Below are positions 17,960-26,522 of a DNA stretch of 64,000 nt, in pieces. Under the pieces are notes generated by a model. It did not search any database. It was not told where the DNA came from and saw only the letters and a list, made by a program, of their open reading frames with translations. How positions within the stretch are numbered: the stretch's first letter is position 1; each line of letters opens with the position of its first letter. This stretch comes from Lentibacillus daqui (GTDB lineage Bacteria > Bacillota > Bacilli > Bacillales > Amphibacillaceae), in assembly GCF_027186265.1 (NCBI RefSeq), contig NZ_CP114176.1, forward strand, positions 3,534,001-3,598,000, given 5' to 3'. A program made the translations under genes and the position numbers.

Positions 17960-18289
17960 ATGGAAGAATTGTGTCCGCGTTTTGAAAAGGCCATGCAACT
18001 AATGAATAAACGCTGGGTAGGACTGATATTATTCGAACTATTAAAGGGAACGAAGCGTTTTTCGGAAATGGAATCGGACTTGCCCATCAGTGGAAGATTA
18101 CTCTCTGACAGACTAAAAATGTTAGAAAAAGAAGGAATTGTAAAGCGGAATATTTATTCGGAGTTTCCGGTTCGCATTGAATATTGCTTATCTGAAAAAG
18201 GCAAAGCATTGGAACCAGTTATCAAGGCAATTCAATGCTGGGCAGAGGAATGGATTACGATGGATGAAGTAGCGGAAAAAAATAGTTAA
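17960..18289 (+). CDS. HxlR family transcriptional regulator
   Basis: 109 residues from the ATG after AGAAGGTG; the GTG at 17951 overlaps that site. Single HxlR-type winged helix: CPRFEKAMQLMNKRWVGLIL at the N-terminus with Cys6 near the start as in redox- or aldehyde-sensing members, KRFSEMESDLPISGRLLSDR as the recognition helix region and EYCLSEKGKALEPVIKAI in the wing and final helix. Target unknown; it is divergent from ampS, separated by about 300 bases, which makes self-regulation or control of a distant locus possible. Confidence 0.9.
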   Translation: MEELCPRFEKAMQLMNKRWVGLILFELLKGTKRFSEMESDLPISGRLLSDRLKMLEKEGIVKRNIYSEFPVRIEYCLSEKGKALEPVIKAIQCWAEEWITMDEVAEKNS

Positions 18290-18323
18290 CAAGCAGGCCG
18301 TTGGTAAATTGCCTGCTTGTTAA
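18286..18323. terminator. terminator behind the HxlR gene
   Basis: 13-bp perfect arms TTAACAAGCAGGC / GCCTGCTTGTTAA with a 12-base loop, overlapping the HxlR stop codon. Confidence 0.8.
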
Positions 18324-18455
18324 GTACATCTTTAATTGTCTTCATTGCAATATAAATGGTTTTGTAAAAGGGCCAAGTTTAATTTTAGACTAACTCCTGT
18401 ATATAGATAGGGTTAGTTTGGTTTTCCCTATCCAATCAAAAGTTCGTTGCTCTTT

Positions 18456-19592
18456 TTAAATGAAAGAATCTTTTTTATTCGACCACTTGTGTACTGGCGG
18501 GTTATCGATCTTTATCGTCTTTTTATTTTCCCAATCCTCTGTCTCAGTCCCATCAGCTTTCTCACTTATAAGATCATCGACCATCCACTTGCCCTTATGC
18601 TTGTCATACTTGAGCGTAAAATGACGTAAATTTTTATAGGAGACGTCAATAAAATCTTTTTCCTTTTCCATTTTAACCTTTTCATTATAAGAAACAAGTA
18701 CAGACACTTCAGCCGTCCAATCCCCTTCAAACAAACTCAAATCTAAATCGTCCATATTAATTATCGACTCCAAAAATTGGGACTCCATATTTTTGACATG
18801 TCCCTTGATTGCCTTGAAGTCATCGTCAAGCCCAATAAGTTTCTTCTTAAAATCGTTGGTGCTATTCGTAAATTTATCGGGGTTGAAGCCGGACGTAACA
18901 TAGACCGACATATCCTCGTTAAAATTGTTGGTCGCATTGATAATATCTTTTTCCACTTTTTTATTGCCACGGGCTAATTTCTCATCATCGATCAGGAAGC
19001 TGACGTCAGCATCACCCCACACATCCTTCTTTTCCTCTTTATCGAACGTACCGAGAGCGTTTTTCACGGTTGCTTTCACCTTATATTCACCCGGAAAGAT
19101 TGGACCGAAGATTTCTTTCTTTTTGTCAACTTTATTCAATGGTCTTTTTTCACCTTTAATAGCCAGACTAAGTTTATCGCTATCATCCTGACCTTTGGCT
19201 TTTAAATTCACTGTCCTAATCTTTAATTTGTAGTTTGGAAATATACCCATAGTTTTGCCATCTTCAAAAAGACTAACCTGTTCCTTGGAAGACGTGAAAT
19301 CCTTGTCTTCTATTTGTTTCTTCAATTCGTCTTTAATCACCTGGAAACTCTCATTATTTTCTTTTAAATATGCAACAAACGCAGATAAAGATGTTTTATT
19401 AATGACCGCTTCTTGTTTATCCGGCTCGACCAATTTTTTCAATGTATTTGTATCATTTTTTTCTACGGCTTCATTGAAGGCTTTTACCGTTTTTTCCGGT
19501 TTATGTTGATTAGCCATCCCGGCATAAATGATAACAAGGACTGCAATGATAGCAATGATGCCTCCACCGGAAATAAACCATCTTTTATTCAT
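18456..19592 (-). CDS. TcaA-like membrane-anchored protein without zinc ribbon
   Basis: 378 residues. One membrane helix at residues 8-26 after MNKRWF, then a large extracellular part of lysine/aspartate-rich alpha/beta sequence. The order (anchor, EKTVKAFNEAVEKNDTNTLKKL, then FPGEYKVKATVKNALGTF and a C-terminal NTF2-like WMVDDLI segment) resembles TcaA/YvbJ-type proteins linked to cell-envelope stress and glycopeptide susceptibility, but the N-terminal zinc ribbon of those proteins is absent. Only 2 bases separate its ATG from the stop of the lipoprotein gene upstream, so both come from one transcript. Family assignment is by pattern; function inferred only. Confidence 0.7.
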   Translation of the reverse strand: MNKRWFISGGGIIAIIAVLVIIYAGMANQHKPEKTVKAFNEAVEKNDTNTLKKLVEPDKQEAVINKTSLSAFVAYLKENNESFQVIKDELKKQIEDKDFTSSKEQVSLFEDGKTMGIFPNYKLKIRTVNLKAKGQDDSDKLSLAIKGEKRPLNKVDKKKEIFGPIFPGEYKVKATVKNALGTFDKEEKKDVWGDADVSFLIDDEKLARGNKKVEKDIINATNNFNEDMSVYVTSGFNPDKFTNSTNDFKKKLIGLDDDFKAIKGHVKNMESQFLESIINMDDLDLSLFEGDWTAEVSVLVSYNEKVKMEKEKDFIDVSYKNLRHFTLKYDKHKGKWMVDDLISEKADGTETEDWENKKTIKIDNPPVHKWSNKKDSFI

Positions 19593-19594
19593 GT

Positions 19595-20662
19595 TTAACG
19601 AACACTTCCCTTGGCGAAGACCCTCATTAATCTGTCATTCGCATCTTCCGAATCATCAATAACCCATTTATCATCTTTTTTCACCATTTCGATTTCAAGC
19701 TCCTGAGTCGCGGATTTGGCTTCCAGATCATCAAGTATGGAATCAAATTTCGATAAAGCATATTTTTCTTCCTTTTTTACATCGAAGTCATCATGTTTTT
19801 CCCTGTATTTGGATTTATATTCCGTTATCTCTTTGTCTATATCATCCATTGAGAGCACAGAATACTCAACTTTCACATACGCTTTATCATTGGCGTTTGC
19901 TATCACTTTGGTTTCCACTTTATCTTTTTCAGCGGAAGCCTGCTTGAAACTATCATAATACTCTTCCATTTTACTATCCGAAACATCCTTGGAAAGAATG
20001 GTTTCCATGTTGTCTTTAAATTGATTTTTAGCGTCATCCTGTATGCCATCTTTGTCTGCTGACACGTACTTCTCGTAATCATTATTCTCTTTGTCGAAAT
20101 AAATCGTCTCAATGTATGCCTTTAGCGCTTTACCCGGATCTTGTAAGGATTTTAGGCTATCATTATAATTGCTTGTATCCAGAGGGACTTGGACATCCTC
20201 TGTTTCTTTACTGTAGTCTGAAGACTTTGGTGAAATATTAATTTCATACTTTTTATCTTTGTCAACATCAAATAAAACCGTCATTTGCTTCTGTTTATCC
20301 ACCCCGATTTCGTTCATTGTGTCGCCTTTCAAATCAACTCGGGGATTGGTGTCATCAACGGGATCCAATTGATTGTCTCCATCATATAATTGAATATCAT
20401 TATTAGGAAAAACATTAATAGACGAATCCGAAATATTTTTTAACTTTAGGTCAATCTTTAATAAACCACCATCTTGATCGTCATCCCCAGACACTCCATC
20501 ATCTTTGCCGGATAATATGTATGATGCATCTTCAATTGAAGCCTCAATTGTTTCTGATGATGTACTAGCTTCTGCTTCTGCCTTTTTGTCCTTCGATTTA
20601 CCACAAGCTGTCAATGCTACTATTAGCAAACAGCAAAATAAAAGTATTCCTGCCTTTTTCAT
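19595..20662 (-). CDS. lipoprotein, DUF5105-like
   Basis: 355 residues from the ATG at 20662, behind GGGAGGA; the longer open frame upstream runs into a MITE-like repeat and is not used. Signal peptide MKKAGILLFCCLLIVALTACGK ends in lipobox L-T-A-C with the lipidated Cys20. Then an acidic linker and a domain with LKNISDSSINVFPNNDIQLYD (DUF4352-like beta sandwich, about 55-150), followed by a helical/NTF2-like domain ending KKDDKWVIDDSE. This layout matches DUF5105-type lipoproteins of Firmicutes. It is exported and anchored on the outer face of the membrane, next to the TcaA-like protein encoded 2 bases downstream. Function unknown. Confidence 0.75.
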   Translation of the reverse strand: MKKAGILLFCCLLIVALTACGKSKDKKAEAEASTSSETIEASIEDASYILSGKDDGVSGDDDQDGGLLKIDLKLKNISDSSINVFPNNDIQLYDGDNQLDPVDDTNPRVDLKGDTMNEIGVDKQKQMTVLFDVDKDKKYEINISPKSSDYSKETEDVQVPLDTSNYNDSLKSLQDPGKALKAYIETIYFDKENNDYEKYVSADKDGIQDDAKNQFKDNMETILSKDVSDSKMEEYYDSFKQASAEKDKVETKVIANANDKAYVKVEYSVLSMDDIDKEITEYKSKYREKHDDFDVKKEEKYALSKFDSILDDLEAKSATQELEIEMVKKDDKWVIDDSEDANDRLMRVFAKGSVR

Positions 20663-20696
20663 TACACTTTTCCTCCCATTAATAGCTTTAAGTGAG

Positions 20697-20840
20697 TGTT
20701 CAAAAACGAGGATGAAAAGGACCGAGCAGTTCAAGGCGGCGTAGCTTTGAGCACCGGAGTGTACATAAAAGGTACATGAGGAGCGGAAAAGCAAGCCAAC
20801 GAAGAAATGCGAAGTGTCATTTTCACTGGAGTTTTTGAAC
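20697..20840. mobile_element. MITE-like repeat, copy 2 (144 bp)
   Basis: Ends TGTTCAAAAAC and GTTTTTGAACA are perfect 11-base inverted repeats. The central 75 bases match copy 1 at 6476-6679 almost exactly, in the same orientation. It sits about 20 bases upstream of the ribosome site of the lipoprotein gene, so it is either transcribed in the leader or supplies part of the promoter region. Confidence 0.8.
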
Positions 20841-21097
20841 AACCTCTTTAGGTGAATATGCAAAATCAATAGACTTATTTCTTGATTAAACAGGGCAATA
20901 AAACCAGCGAAAAAGTCTTTTATCCTACTGTTATAGACTCACTCCTTTTAAATAATACTTTTGCATATGATTACAACTATATTTCAGATTTATTTCTTGG
21001 TCAATACTATTTTTGAAATTTTATGCAAGATATACACCTTCCAACCAACGGAAAACAATGTAATGCTACATTTCATTTAAATAGTTCTATATGTGCG

Positions 21098-21129
21098 TGT
21101 TCAAAAAGGGGGATACAAAGGACCGAGGT
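21098..21129. mobile_element. MITE-like repeat, left-end fragment
   Basis: TGTTCAAAAAGGGGGATACA and the following AAGGACCGAG match the left ends of copies 1 and 2 and then stop, a few bases before the hutH stop codon. The rest of the element is missing. Confidence 0.65.
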
Positions 21130-21136
21130 CGGCCCA

Positions 21137-22636
21137 TTAATGCATGGTACATTCATATTCATACGCCTTTAACCAACTCGTCAACGCTTCAATATCCTTG
21201 TTAAATACCCGATCTTTTGTAATCGAAGGAACCACTTCTCTTGCCTGGTCATATAACGCCTTAGTCTGGGCAGCCATCTTTTCTACCCCACGATATTCCA
21301 CCGCCTGCATGGCACAGATCAATTCAATTGCTACAACCCGCCGTGCATTGGTCAGGATTTGCCATGCATGCCTGGCAGCGATCGTTCCCATACTGACATG
21401 ATCCTCCTGATTGGCTGATGATGGAATCGAATCAACACTTGCCGGATGCGCCAAAGTTTTATTTTCCGAAACGAGTGATGCGGCACTATACTGCATGATC
21501 ATCGCACCAGATTCAAGACCAGGATTCGGGCTTAAAAATGGGGGCAAATCATTCAGCTGCGGATTTACTAACCGTTCAATCCGACGTTCTGCTATATTGG
21601 CAGTTTCTGAGATTCCCAGTTTGATAAAGTCCATAGCAAATGCGATCGGCTGTCCATGAAAGTTTCCACCGGAGATTACTTTATTATCCTCGGAGAAAAT
21701 TAACGGATTATCCGTAACGGCATTGATTTCAACCATTAGTTTTTCACGAAGATAGTTAACGGTTTGCCAGCAAGCACCCAACACTTGGGGAATACAACGC
21801 AGGGAATATGCATCCTGCACCCGTAGTTCGCCCTGTTTCGTTGTCAGCTGACTATCCTGCAATATAGCGCGGATTCGTTTGGCAACATCTATTTGTTCCT
21901 CATAGCCGCGAATCTGATGGACATCGGCATCAAACGCATCGATAATCCCGTTTAATCCTTCCATCGTCATTGCAGCAATATGTTCCGATTGACTTAGTAG
22001 TTTTTCCGCTTCCAGATAGGTAATAACGCCAACCGCTGTCATTGCCTGTGTACCATTGATCAGAGCCAAACCTTCCTTCGCCTCAAGCTGTAAGGGAGCT
22101 ATTTCTTCCTGCGTCAATGCATCGATTGCCGGCATTCGTTTATCCTTATAAATCACTTCCCCTTCACCTAATAACCCCAAAGCCAGATGTGCTAACGGGG
22201 CCAGGTCACCGCTTGCGCCAAGTGAGCCCTGTTGCGGTATAATCGGGTGGATTTTCGCATTGATAAAGGATACGAGCTGTTTGACTAATTCCGGACGCAC
22301 CCCGGAATAGCCCTGCGCCAATGCATTTGCTCTTAGTAGCAGCATTGTCCGGCTAATTACTTCGGGAAATGCTTCACCAACCCCACATGCATGCGAATGT
22401 AACAAATGCAACTGTAGATCCTGTAAATCATCCGGTTCAATTACCACGTCACTAAATTTGCCGAAACCAGTATTAATCCCGTACATCGTTTGTTTTTTTT
22501 CAATCAATTCATACACCTTTTGCCTGTTTTGAAAAATGGTTTGTACCGCTTGTTCAGATAAAGCTACAGGTTCATTTTTATATACAACGCGTTCTACTTC
22601 AGCAAGTGTCAATGTATTTCCTGTCAATGTTATCAT
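21137..22636 (-). CDS. hutH: HutH, histidine ammonia-lyase
   Basis: 499 residues. It deaminates L-histidine to urocanate, the first step of histidine degradation, in the cytosol. The electrophilic MIO cofactor forms from the Ala141-Ser142-Gly143 triad in GSLGASGDLAPLAHLAL. Other conserved parts are YGINTGFGKF (catalytic Tyr52), QDAYSLRCIPQVLG, NFHGQPIA and NQEDHVSMG. The length is normal (B. subtilis about 508). ATG after GGAGGT. No hutUIG genes are nearby, so the rest of the pathway is elsewhere or absent. The upstream gene on the same strand is an NhaC-family transporter, and both share an operator-like 16-mer. Confidence 0.96.
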   Translation of the reverse strand: MITLTGNTLTLAEVERVVYKNEPVALSEQAVQTIFQNRQKVYELIEKKQTMYGINTGFGKFSDVVIEPDDLQDLQLHLLHSHACGVGEAFPEVISRTMLLLRANALAQGYSGVRPELVKQLVSFINAKIHPIIPQQGSLGASGDLAPLAHLALGLLGEGEVIYKDKRMPAIDALTQEEIAPLQLEAKEGLALINGTQAMTAVGVITYLEAEKLLSQSEHIAAMTMEGLNGIIDAFDADVHQIRGYEEQIDVAKRIRAILQDSQLTTKQGELRVQDAYSLRCIPQVLGACWQTVNYLREKLMVEINAVTDNPLIFSEDNKVISGGNFHGQPIAFAMDFIKLGISETANIAERRIERLVNPQLNDLPPFLSPNPGLESGAMIMQYSAASLVSENKTLAHPASVDSIPSSANQEDHVSMGTIAARHAWQILTNARRVVAIELICAMQAVEYRGVEKMAAQTKALYDQAREVVPSITKDRVFNKDIEALTSWLKAYEYECTMH

Positions 22637-22660
22637 TTTGCCATACCTCCACAGTATCGA

Positions 22661-22676
22661 TTTATCATGGTAAAGT
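22661..22676. promoter_or_regulatory. operator candidate upstream of hutH
   Basis: TTTATCATGGTAAAGT, a near-palindrome (TTTA-N-CATG-N-TAAA), 25 bases upstream of the hutH ATG and just ahead of its ribosome site. An identical 16-mer lies upstream of the NhaC gene (24397-24412). An exact 16-base repeat at two promoter regions of neighbouring genes suggests a shared regulator; which one is unknown. Confidence 0.6.
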
Positions 22677-22683
22677 CCCCAAT

Positions 22684-22719
22684 AAAAAAGAGGCTTCGGT
22701 TACTGGAACCAAGCCTCTT
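22684..22719 (-). terminator. terminator between nhaC and hutH
   Basis: Minus-strand hairpin AAGAGGCTTGGTT-CCAGT-AACCGAAGCCTCTT followed by TTTTTT. It may simply end nhaC, or act as an attenuator in a longer hutH leader, since no clear promoter is visible between it and hutH. Confidence 0.85.
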
Positions 22720-22837
22720 GCTCACCTCTATATTTTGATTGGATCGAATGGTAATAACCAAGCATATGCCCACCTCAAGAACAAATATCTGATTATTTTA
22801 TATTATACCTGTTTTTCGGTTTTTGTTCAAGTCTGAG

Positions 22838-24244
22838 TTAATTATTTGTCTCCTCTGATGTACCTCGTTTCCGGTAAACAATGGAAAACCCGACAAGTGA
22901 AAAAATGATGGAGATAACGGGAACACAATAGTTCAAGACTGCATACGGTGCATATGCTACTGCACCAACTCCCAGCGTACTGGCAACAAACACCGCATCC
23001 GTGCTCCATGGGACAAGTGCCGAAGTAATCGTTCCACCGTCTTCAAGCGCTCGTGACAGGTTTTTGGGGTGCAGATTTTTATCTTTAAAACTTTGTGCAT
23101 ACATCCTCCCCGGAATGATAATAGAAATATACTGTTCAGCAGTAAACACATTGGTTAAAAATGATGATACGACCGTTGTTGCACATAGGCTTCTCGCCGT
23201 ACGTGCCAGCTTCAGGATTTGTTCAACAATTGCCATTAGCATACCTGTTCCTTCCATCAGGCCACCAAAGATCATTGCAACAACTGCCAAGGAAACAGTG
23301 TACAACATGGATTCCAGTCCACCCTGATTTAATAAATCGTTAACCGTGTCATTTCCTGTTTCGATATGATACCCTTCTTGCAGTGCATTCACCGCATCAC
23401 CAATACTTCCACCCTGAATCAAAATTTCCGCTAAAAAGCCCAAAATAATTCCTACGGTAAGCGCGGGCAATGCGGGAACTTTTTTAAACACAAGAAAGAT
23501 GACCGCCAACGGAATGAGTAACAGCCACGGCGAGATCACAAAATTCGCTTGCAAACTCTCCATAACCGCATCAATATTTTGCGCGTTAATGGAATTGCCC
23601 GCAAACTTCATTCCCATAACCAGGTAGACAATTAGCGCAATAATAAAGGCAGGGACCGTTGTATACAGCATATGCTTGATGTGTTCCGATAACGTTGTTC
23701 CAGCTATTCCTGATGCCAGCACTGTTGTATCGGAAAGTGGCGACATTTTATCACCAAAGAAAGCACCAGAGACAATCGCACCAACAATCATGGCCGGCGG
23801 AATCCCCATGCTAAGTCCAATTCCCATGCCAGCTACACCAATCGTACCAATCGTCGACCAGGAACTGCCAATCATCAACGTAACAACCGCACAAATCACT
23901 AACATCGCCACAAGGAAAAAGGATGGCGTGATGATTTCCAATCCATAATATATCATCGTCGTCACAATTCCCCCGCCAACCCAGGCACTTATAATAAGTC
24001 CAACGAAAATCAAAATAATAACGGCTGGTAACACTTTGGTGATACCTTGATAAATGTAATGTTCCAGATCACTCCAGGAATAACCGCACAACCACGCAAT
24101 AAATGCAGCTACAATAGCACCCAACAGAATTGGAATATGTGGGGCTCCATCATAAACAATAATGACAAAGGTCATCGCAACAATCATAACAACAAATGGA
24201 ATGAGTGCTAATATTAATGGAATCTTTTTCTTGGAATTCTCCAT
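22838..24244 (-). CDS. nhaC: NhaC family Na+/H+ antiporter-type transporter
   Basis: 468 residues, about 11-12 membrane helices. NhaC family core segments: GSSWSTIGTIGVAGMGIG, SGAFFGDKMSPLSDTTVLAS (the conserved D-K-M-S-P-L-S-D-T) and EDGGTITSALVPWSTDAVF. Family members include Na+/H+ antiporters and organic-anion or amino-acid exchangers such as MleN. The neighbouring hutH gene and the identical operator-like site suggest a role in histidine uptake or in an exchange coupled to histidine catabolism; this is inference. ATG start after AGGGGGGAT. Confidence 0.88.
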   Translation of the reverse strand: MENSKKKIPLILALIPFVVMIVAMTFVIIVYDGAPHIPILLGAIVAAFIAWLCGYSWSDLEHYIYQGITKVLPAVIILIFVGLIISAWVGGGIVTTMIYYGLEIITPSFFLVAMLVICAVVTLMIGSSWSTIGTIGVAGMGIGLSMGIPPAMIVGAIVSGAFFGDKMSPLSDTTVLASGIAGTTLSEHIKHMLYTTVPAFIIALIVYLVMGMKFAGNSINAQNIDAVMESLQANFVISPWLLLIPLAVIFLVFKKVPALPALTVGIILGFLAEILIQGGSIGDAVNALQEGYHIETGNDTVNDLLNQGGLESMLYTVSLAVVAMIFGGLMEGTGMLMAIVEQILKLARTARSLCATTVVSSFLTNVFTAEQYISIIIPGRMYAQSFKDKNLHPKNLSRALEDGGTITSALVPWSTDAVFVASTLGVGAVAYAPYAVLNYCVPVISIIFSLVGFSIVYRKRGTSEETNN

Positions 24245-24396
24245 CCTTATCCCCCCTATGAAAATTACCTCTATATTTATCCTGCTCTTTGCAAGAACCT
24301 ATGCACCTTACTTGATAAAAAGACTAGTTTGTTCAGTAAGGGCGTTTATCTATTTTAATATCAATTTGTTAGACTATCTTATTGGTTCTTTAATAC

Positions 24397-24412
24397 TTTA
24401 TCATGGTAAAGT
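24397..24412. promoter_or_regulatory. operator candidate upstream of nhaC
   Basis: TTTATCATGGTAAAGT, identical to 22661-22676, about 150 bases upstream of the NhaC start codon. Confidence 0.6.
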
Positions 24413-24772
24413 GATGAAGTCAATGGGTTTATTTGCTTTGTAGATGGTGAATTTCATCTACTTATAAATTATATGCCGAGCAAACCCGAGTCAACATCGG
24501 CCGGCCACATGTATTCGATAGCTGAATGACAAGTGCTGAGAAGCCACCGGAAAGAAAGGGGGGATGGTTGATAGGAATGAAAAAGTATGCCGAATCATCC
24601 GGGAACATGGCTATCTCGGTTGGTTGGGGAGAAAACGCGCGGAAATCTACCGTGAGCATGCCCATCACGACCGATTGGTGGGAAACTCGAATCAAAACCA
24701 CCAAGCGAGTGTATGACCAGTTGCAAGGAGCAGTCCATAATCGATCTTGCTCAAACCAACCACACAAAATAA
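24413..24772. other. non-coding stretch of unknown origin
   Basis: About 360 bases, richer in G+C than the adjacent promoter region, with open frames on both strands that have unnatural composition and no ribosome sites. A TTGGTGG...CCACCAA stem lies at 24675-24703. I recognise nothing in it. Confidence 0.4.
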
Positions 24773-24801
24773 TCCAGCATGACTATTTCTATCATGCTGG
24801 A
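24773..24801 (-). terminator. terminator of the nrd operon
   Basis: 10-bp arms TCCAGCATGA / TCATGCTGGA with a 9-base loop, then TTATTTTG on the minus strand, about 55 bases after the flavodoxin stop. Confidence 0.8.
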
Positions 24802-24857
24802 AAATCAATTTGTTACCTATCTATTCATTTTTACTGGTTGTACCAAGCTGAATTTTA

Positions 24858-25325
24858 TCATCTGGGAGCTGCAATAACCCCCATCGAATGCTGTTTCACT
24901 TTATCCAGCAAACAATCAACAAATCGCGTACATTTCCTTACATCCTCAGACTGTGGCCGTAATTCCACTTTCAATGTTACCGCCAAATCAGTTTGAACAT
25001 ACAACATATCACGAAATTCATCGACTGCACCACAAAAATACGGGAAAAAGCTGTCACCGGAGCCGAATATGGCGGTAACCAAATTTGGAGTGTCTGCTCT
25101 TTCCAGCTCCATATACAAATTCATCATCTCACCGGGAATATTGCCATTTGCCCACGTATATGTCCCAATCACCAAGCCATCATACTGCGACAATCGCTCC
25201 ATTGGAAATTTCCTTACTGAAAATAGCTCGACATCAACTAAGCGTTCCTGAAGTTTCTCCTGAATAATTGCTGCCACTGCTTCCGTATTTCCGGTTACCG
25301 ATGTATAAACCATCGCAATTCGCAT
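24858..25325 (-). CDS. flavodoxin of the ribonucleotide reductase operon
   Basis: 155 residues from the ATG at 25325, preceded by TAGGTGATT that overlaps the nrdB stop. Flavodoxin fold: phosphate-binding loop YTSVTGNTEAVA (residues 8-19), IGTYTWANGNIPGEM around the 60s loop that packs on FMN, and FGSGDSFFPYFCGAVDEF around the 90s loop. It is an electron carrier in the cytosol. Being last in nrdA-nrdB-flavodoxin suggests it reduces the NrdB metal site, as NrdI does in class Ib systems, but it looks like an ordinary short-chain flavodoxin rather than NrdI. Confidence 0.9.
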   Translation of the reverse strand: MRIAMVYTSVTGNTEAVAAIIQEKLQERLVDVELFSVRKFPMERLSQYDGLVIGTYTWANGNIPGEMMNLYMELERADTPNLVTAIFGSGDSFFPYFCGAVDEFRDMLYVQTDLAVTLKVELRPQSEDVRKCTRFVDCLLDKVKQHSMGVIAAPR

Positions 25326-25334
25326 GCCAATCAC

Positions 25335-26381
25335 CTACAATTCCTCAAAGCCATTGGACTGGGTTACCTTGGAATAGGTTCGCGCCTTTTGTTCAAAGAA
25401 GTCCGATTTGGTTTCGTTGATCATCTCGTCACTGAAAACATGGATCCATGGCATTGGATTTTCCCGTTCCGTATATAAATTGTTCAAGCCTATTTGTCGT
25501 AATCGCTTGTTGGCAAGATACTCAACATACTGATCAAATTCTTCCAGATCAATTCCATTTATATCAGCCAAAATATAATGTGCCCAATCTTTTTCTAATG
25601 TAGTTGCCTTATCAATCGATTGATAGATATAATCGATATTTTCATCCGTATCCAATTCCTTATTTTCTGCAAGCAGGATGCGGATAAGCTGGGTGATGAA
25701 ATACGTATGCTGCATCTCATCCCTTTGAATATAGCTGATCATCGTACTAGTTTTTAACATTTTCTGTTGCCGGGCCAGGTTATAGAAAAAAGCAAAGCCA
25801 GCATAGAAATAGATGCCTTCCAGGTTAACTGAATTTACCGCAAGCTTGAATAAATTCAATGGTGTTGGATGGTTTCTGAATTCATCATACACATCCAAAA
25901 TCAACTGGTTTCGTTTCTTAATAACCGGATCACTTTTCGCCTGATTGAAGCGACGATTTTGTTCTTTTAAAGGTACCAGTGAACTAAGAATATAGGAATA
26001 GGATTCATTGTGTACCGCCTCCTGTTGGGAAATCACGGCAAAAATCGCCTTAAAGCTGGAATCTGTGACATAATCCATCACTTGATTCATGGTCGGTGTT
26101 TGCAAACTGTCAAGCATGGCCAGCTGGGTATTGACCCGTAAAAAAACATCCTGTTCGGTTTCACTTAACAAGTCCCATTGCTTGATATCATCCTGCATAT
26201 TGATTTCCTGTGCTTTCCAAAAATTTGATAACAGCGCCTGGTACAGGTCATACATTTGCGGATAAGCAATATCATTCCAGTTTAATAACCCCGATGATTT
26301 TCCATTAATGATCCCGGTTGACTTATTCGGATACTCCGGATTCAGTAAATTAATGCGTTTGATTGGTGTGTTAACCGACAT
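25335..26381 (-). CDS. nrdB: NrdB, class I ribonucleotide reductase small subunit
   Basis: 348 residues. Ferritin-like helical bundle carrying the dinuclear metal site: Asp91, Glu121 and His124 (QQEAVHNESY), glutamate in VNLEGIYFYAG and Glu-x-x-His in QRDEMQHTYF. The radical tyrosine (Tyr128 in HNESYSYIL) is present, so this is a tyrosyl-radical type R2 and not a Tyr-less subclass. The C-terminus (TQSNGFEEL) would dock in NrdA. ATG after AGAGGAGG. Lies 141 bases after nrdA and 9 bases before the flavodoxin gene. Confidence 0.95.
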   Translation of the reverse strand: MSVNTPIKRINLLNPEYPNKSTGIINGKSSGLLNWNDIAYPQMYDLYQALLSNFWKAQEINMQDDIKQWDLLSETEQDVFLRVNTQLAMLDSLQTPTMNQVMDYVTDSSFKAIFAVISQQEAVHNESYSYILSSLVPLKEQNRRFNQAKSDPVIKKRNQLILDVYDEFRNHPTPLNLFKLAVNSVNLEGIYFYAGFAFFYNLARQQKMLKTSTMISYIQRDEMQHTYFITQLIRILLAENKELDTDENIDYIYQSIDKATTLEKDWAHYILADINGIDLEEFDQYVEYLANKRLRQIGLNNLYTERENPMPWIHVFSDEMINETKSDFFEQKARTYSKVTQSNGFEEL

Positions 26382-26522
26382 TGGTTTAACCTCCTCTGAT
26401 TATCTATAAAGGGATAGCTATATTACTCTCAGGTAATTGGCCGTGTCCGGACCCGTATCTGCTGAGGCGAATGCGCTGGTGCTTTTCACGCCTCCGACAT
26501 CTGACGCCCGGCATCTAACCTC

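Noticed and set aside
20663..20869. N-terminal extension of the lipoprotein by 69 residues
   Set aside because: It reads through the MITE-like element and would hide the signal peptide.
22684..22836. HutP-binding attenuator of hutH
   Set aside because: A terminator is present, but I see no regularly spaced NAG triplets as in the B. subtilis hut leader and no hutP gene nearby.
24526..24996. 156-residue plus-strand open frame
   Set aside because: Unnatural composition, no ribosome site, and it overlaps the flavodoxin gene and the operon terminator.
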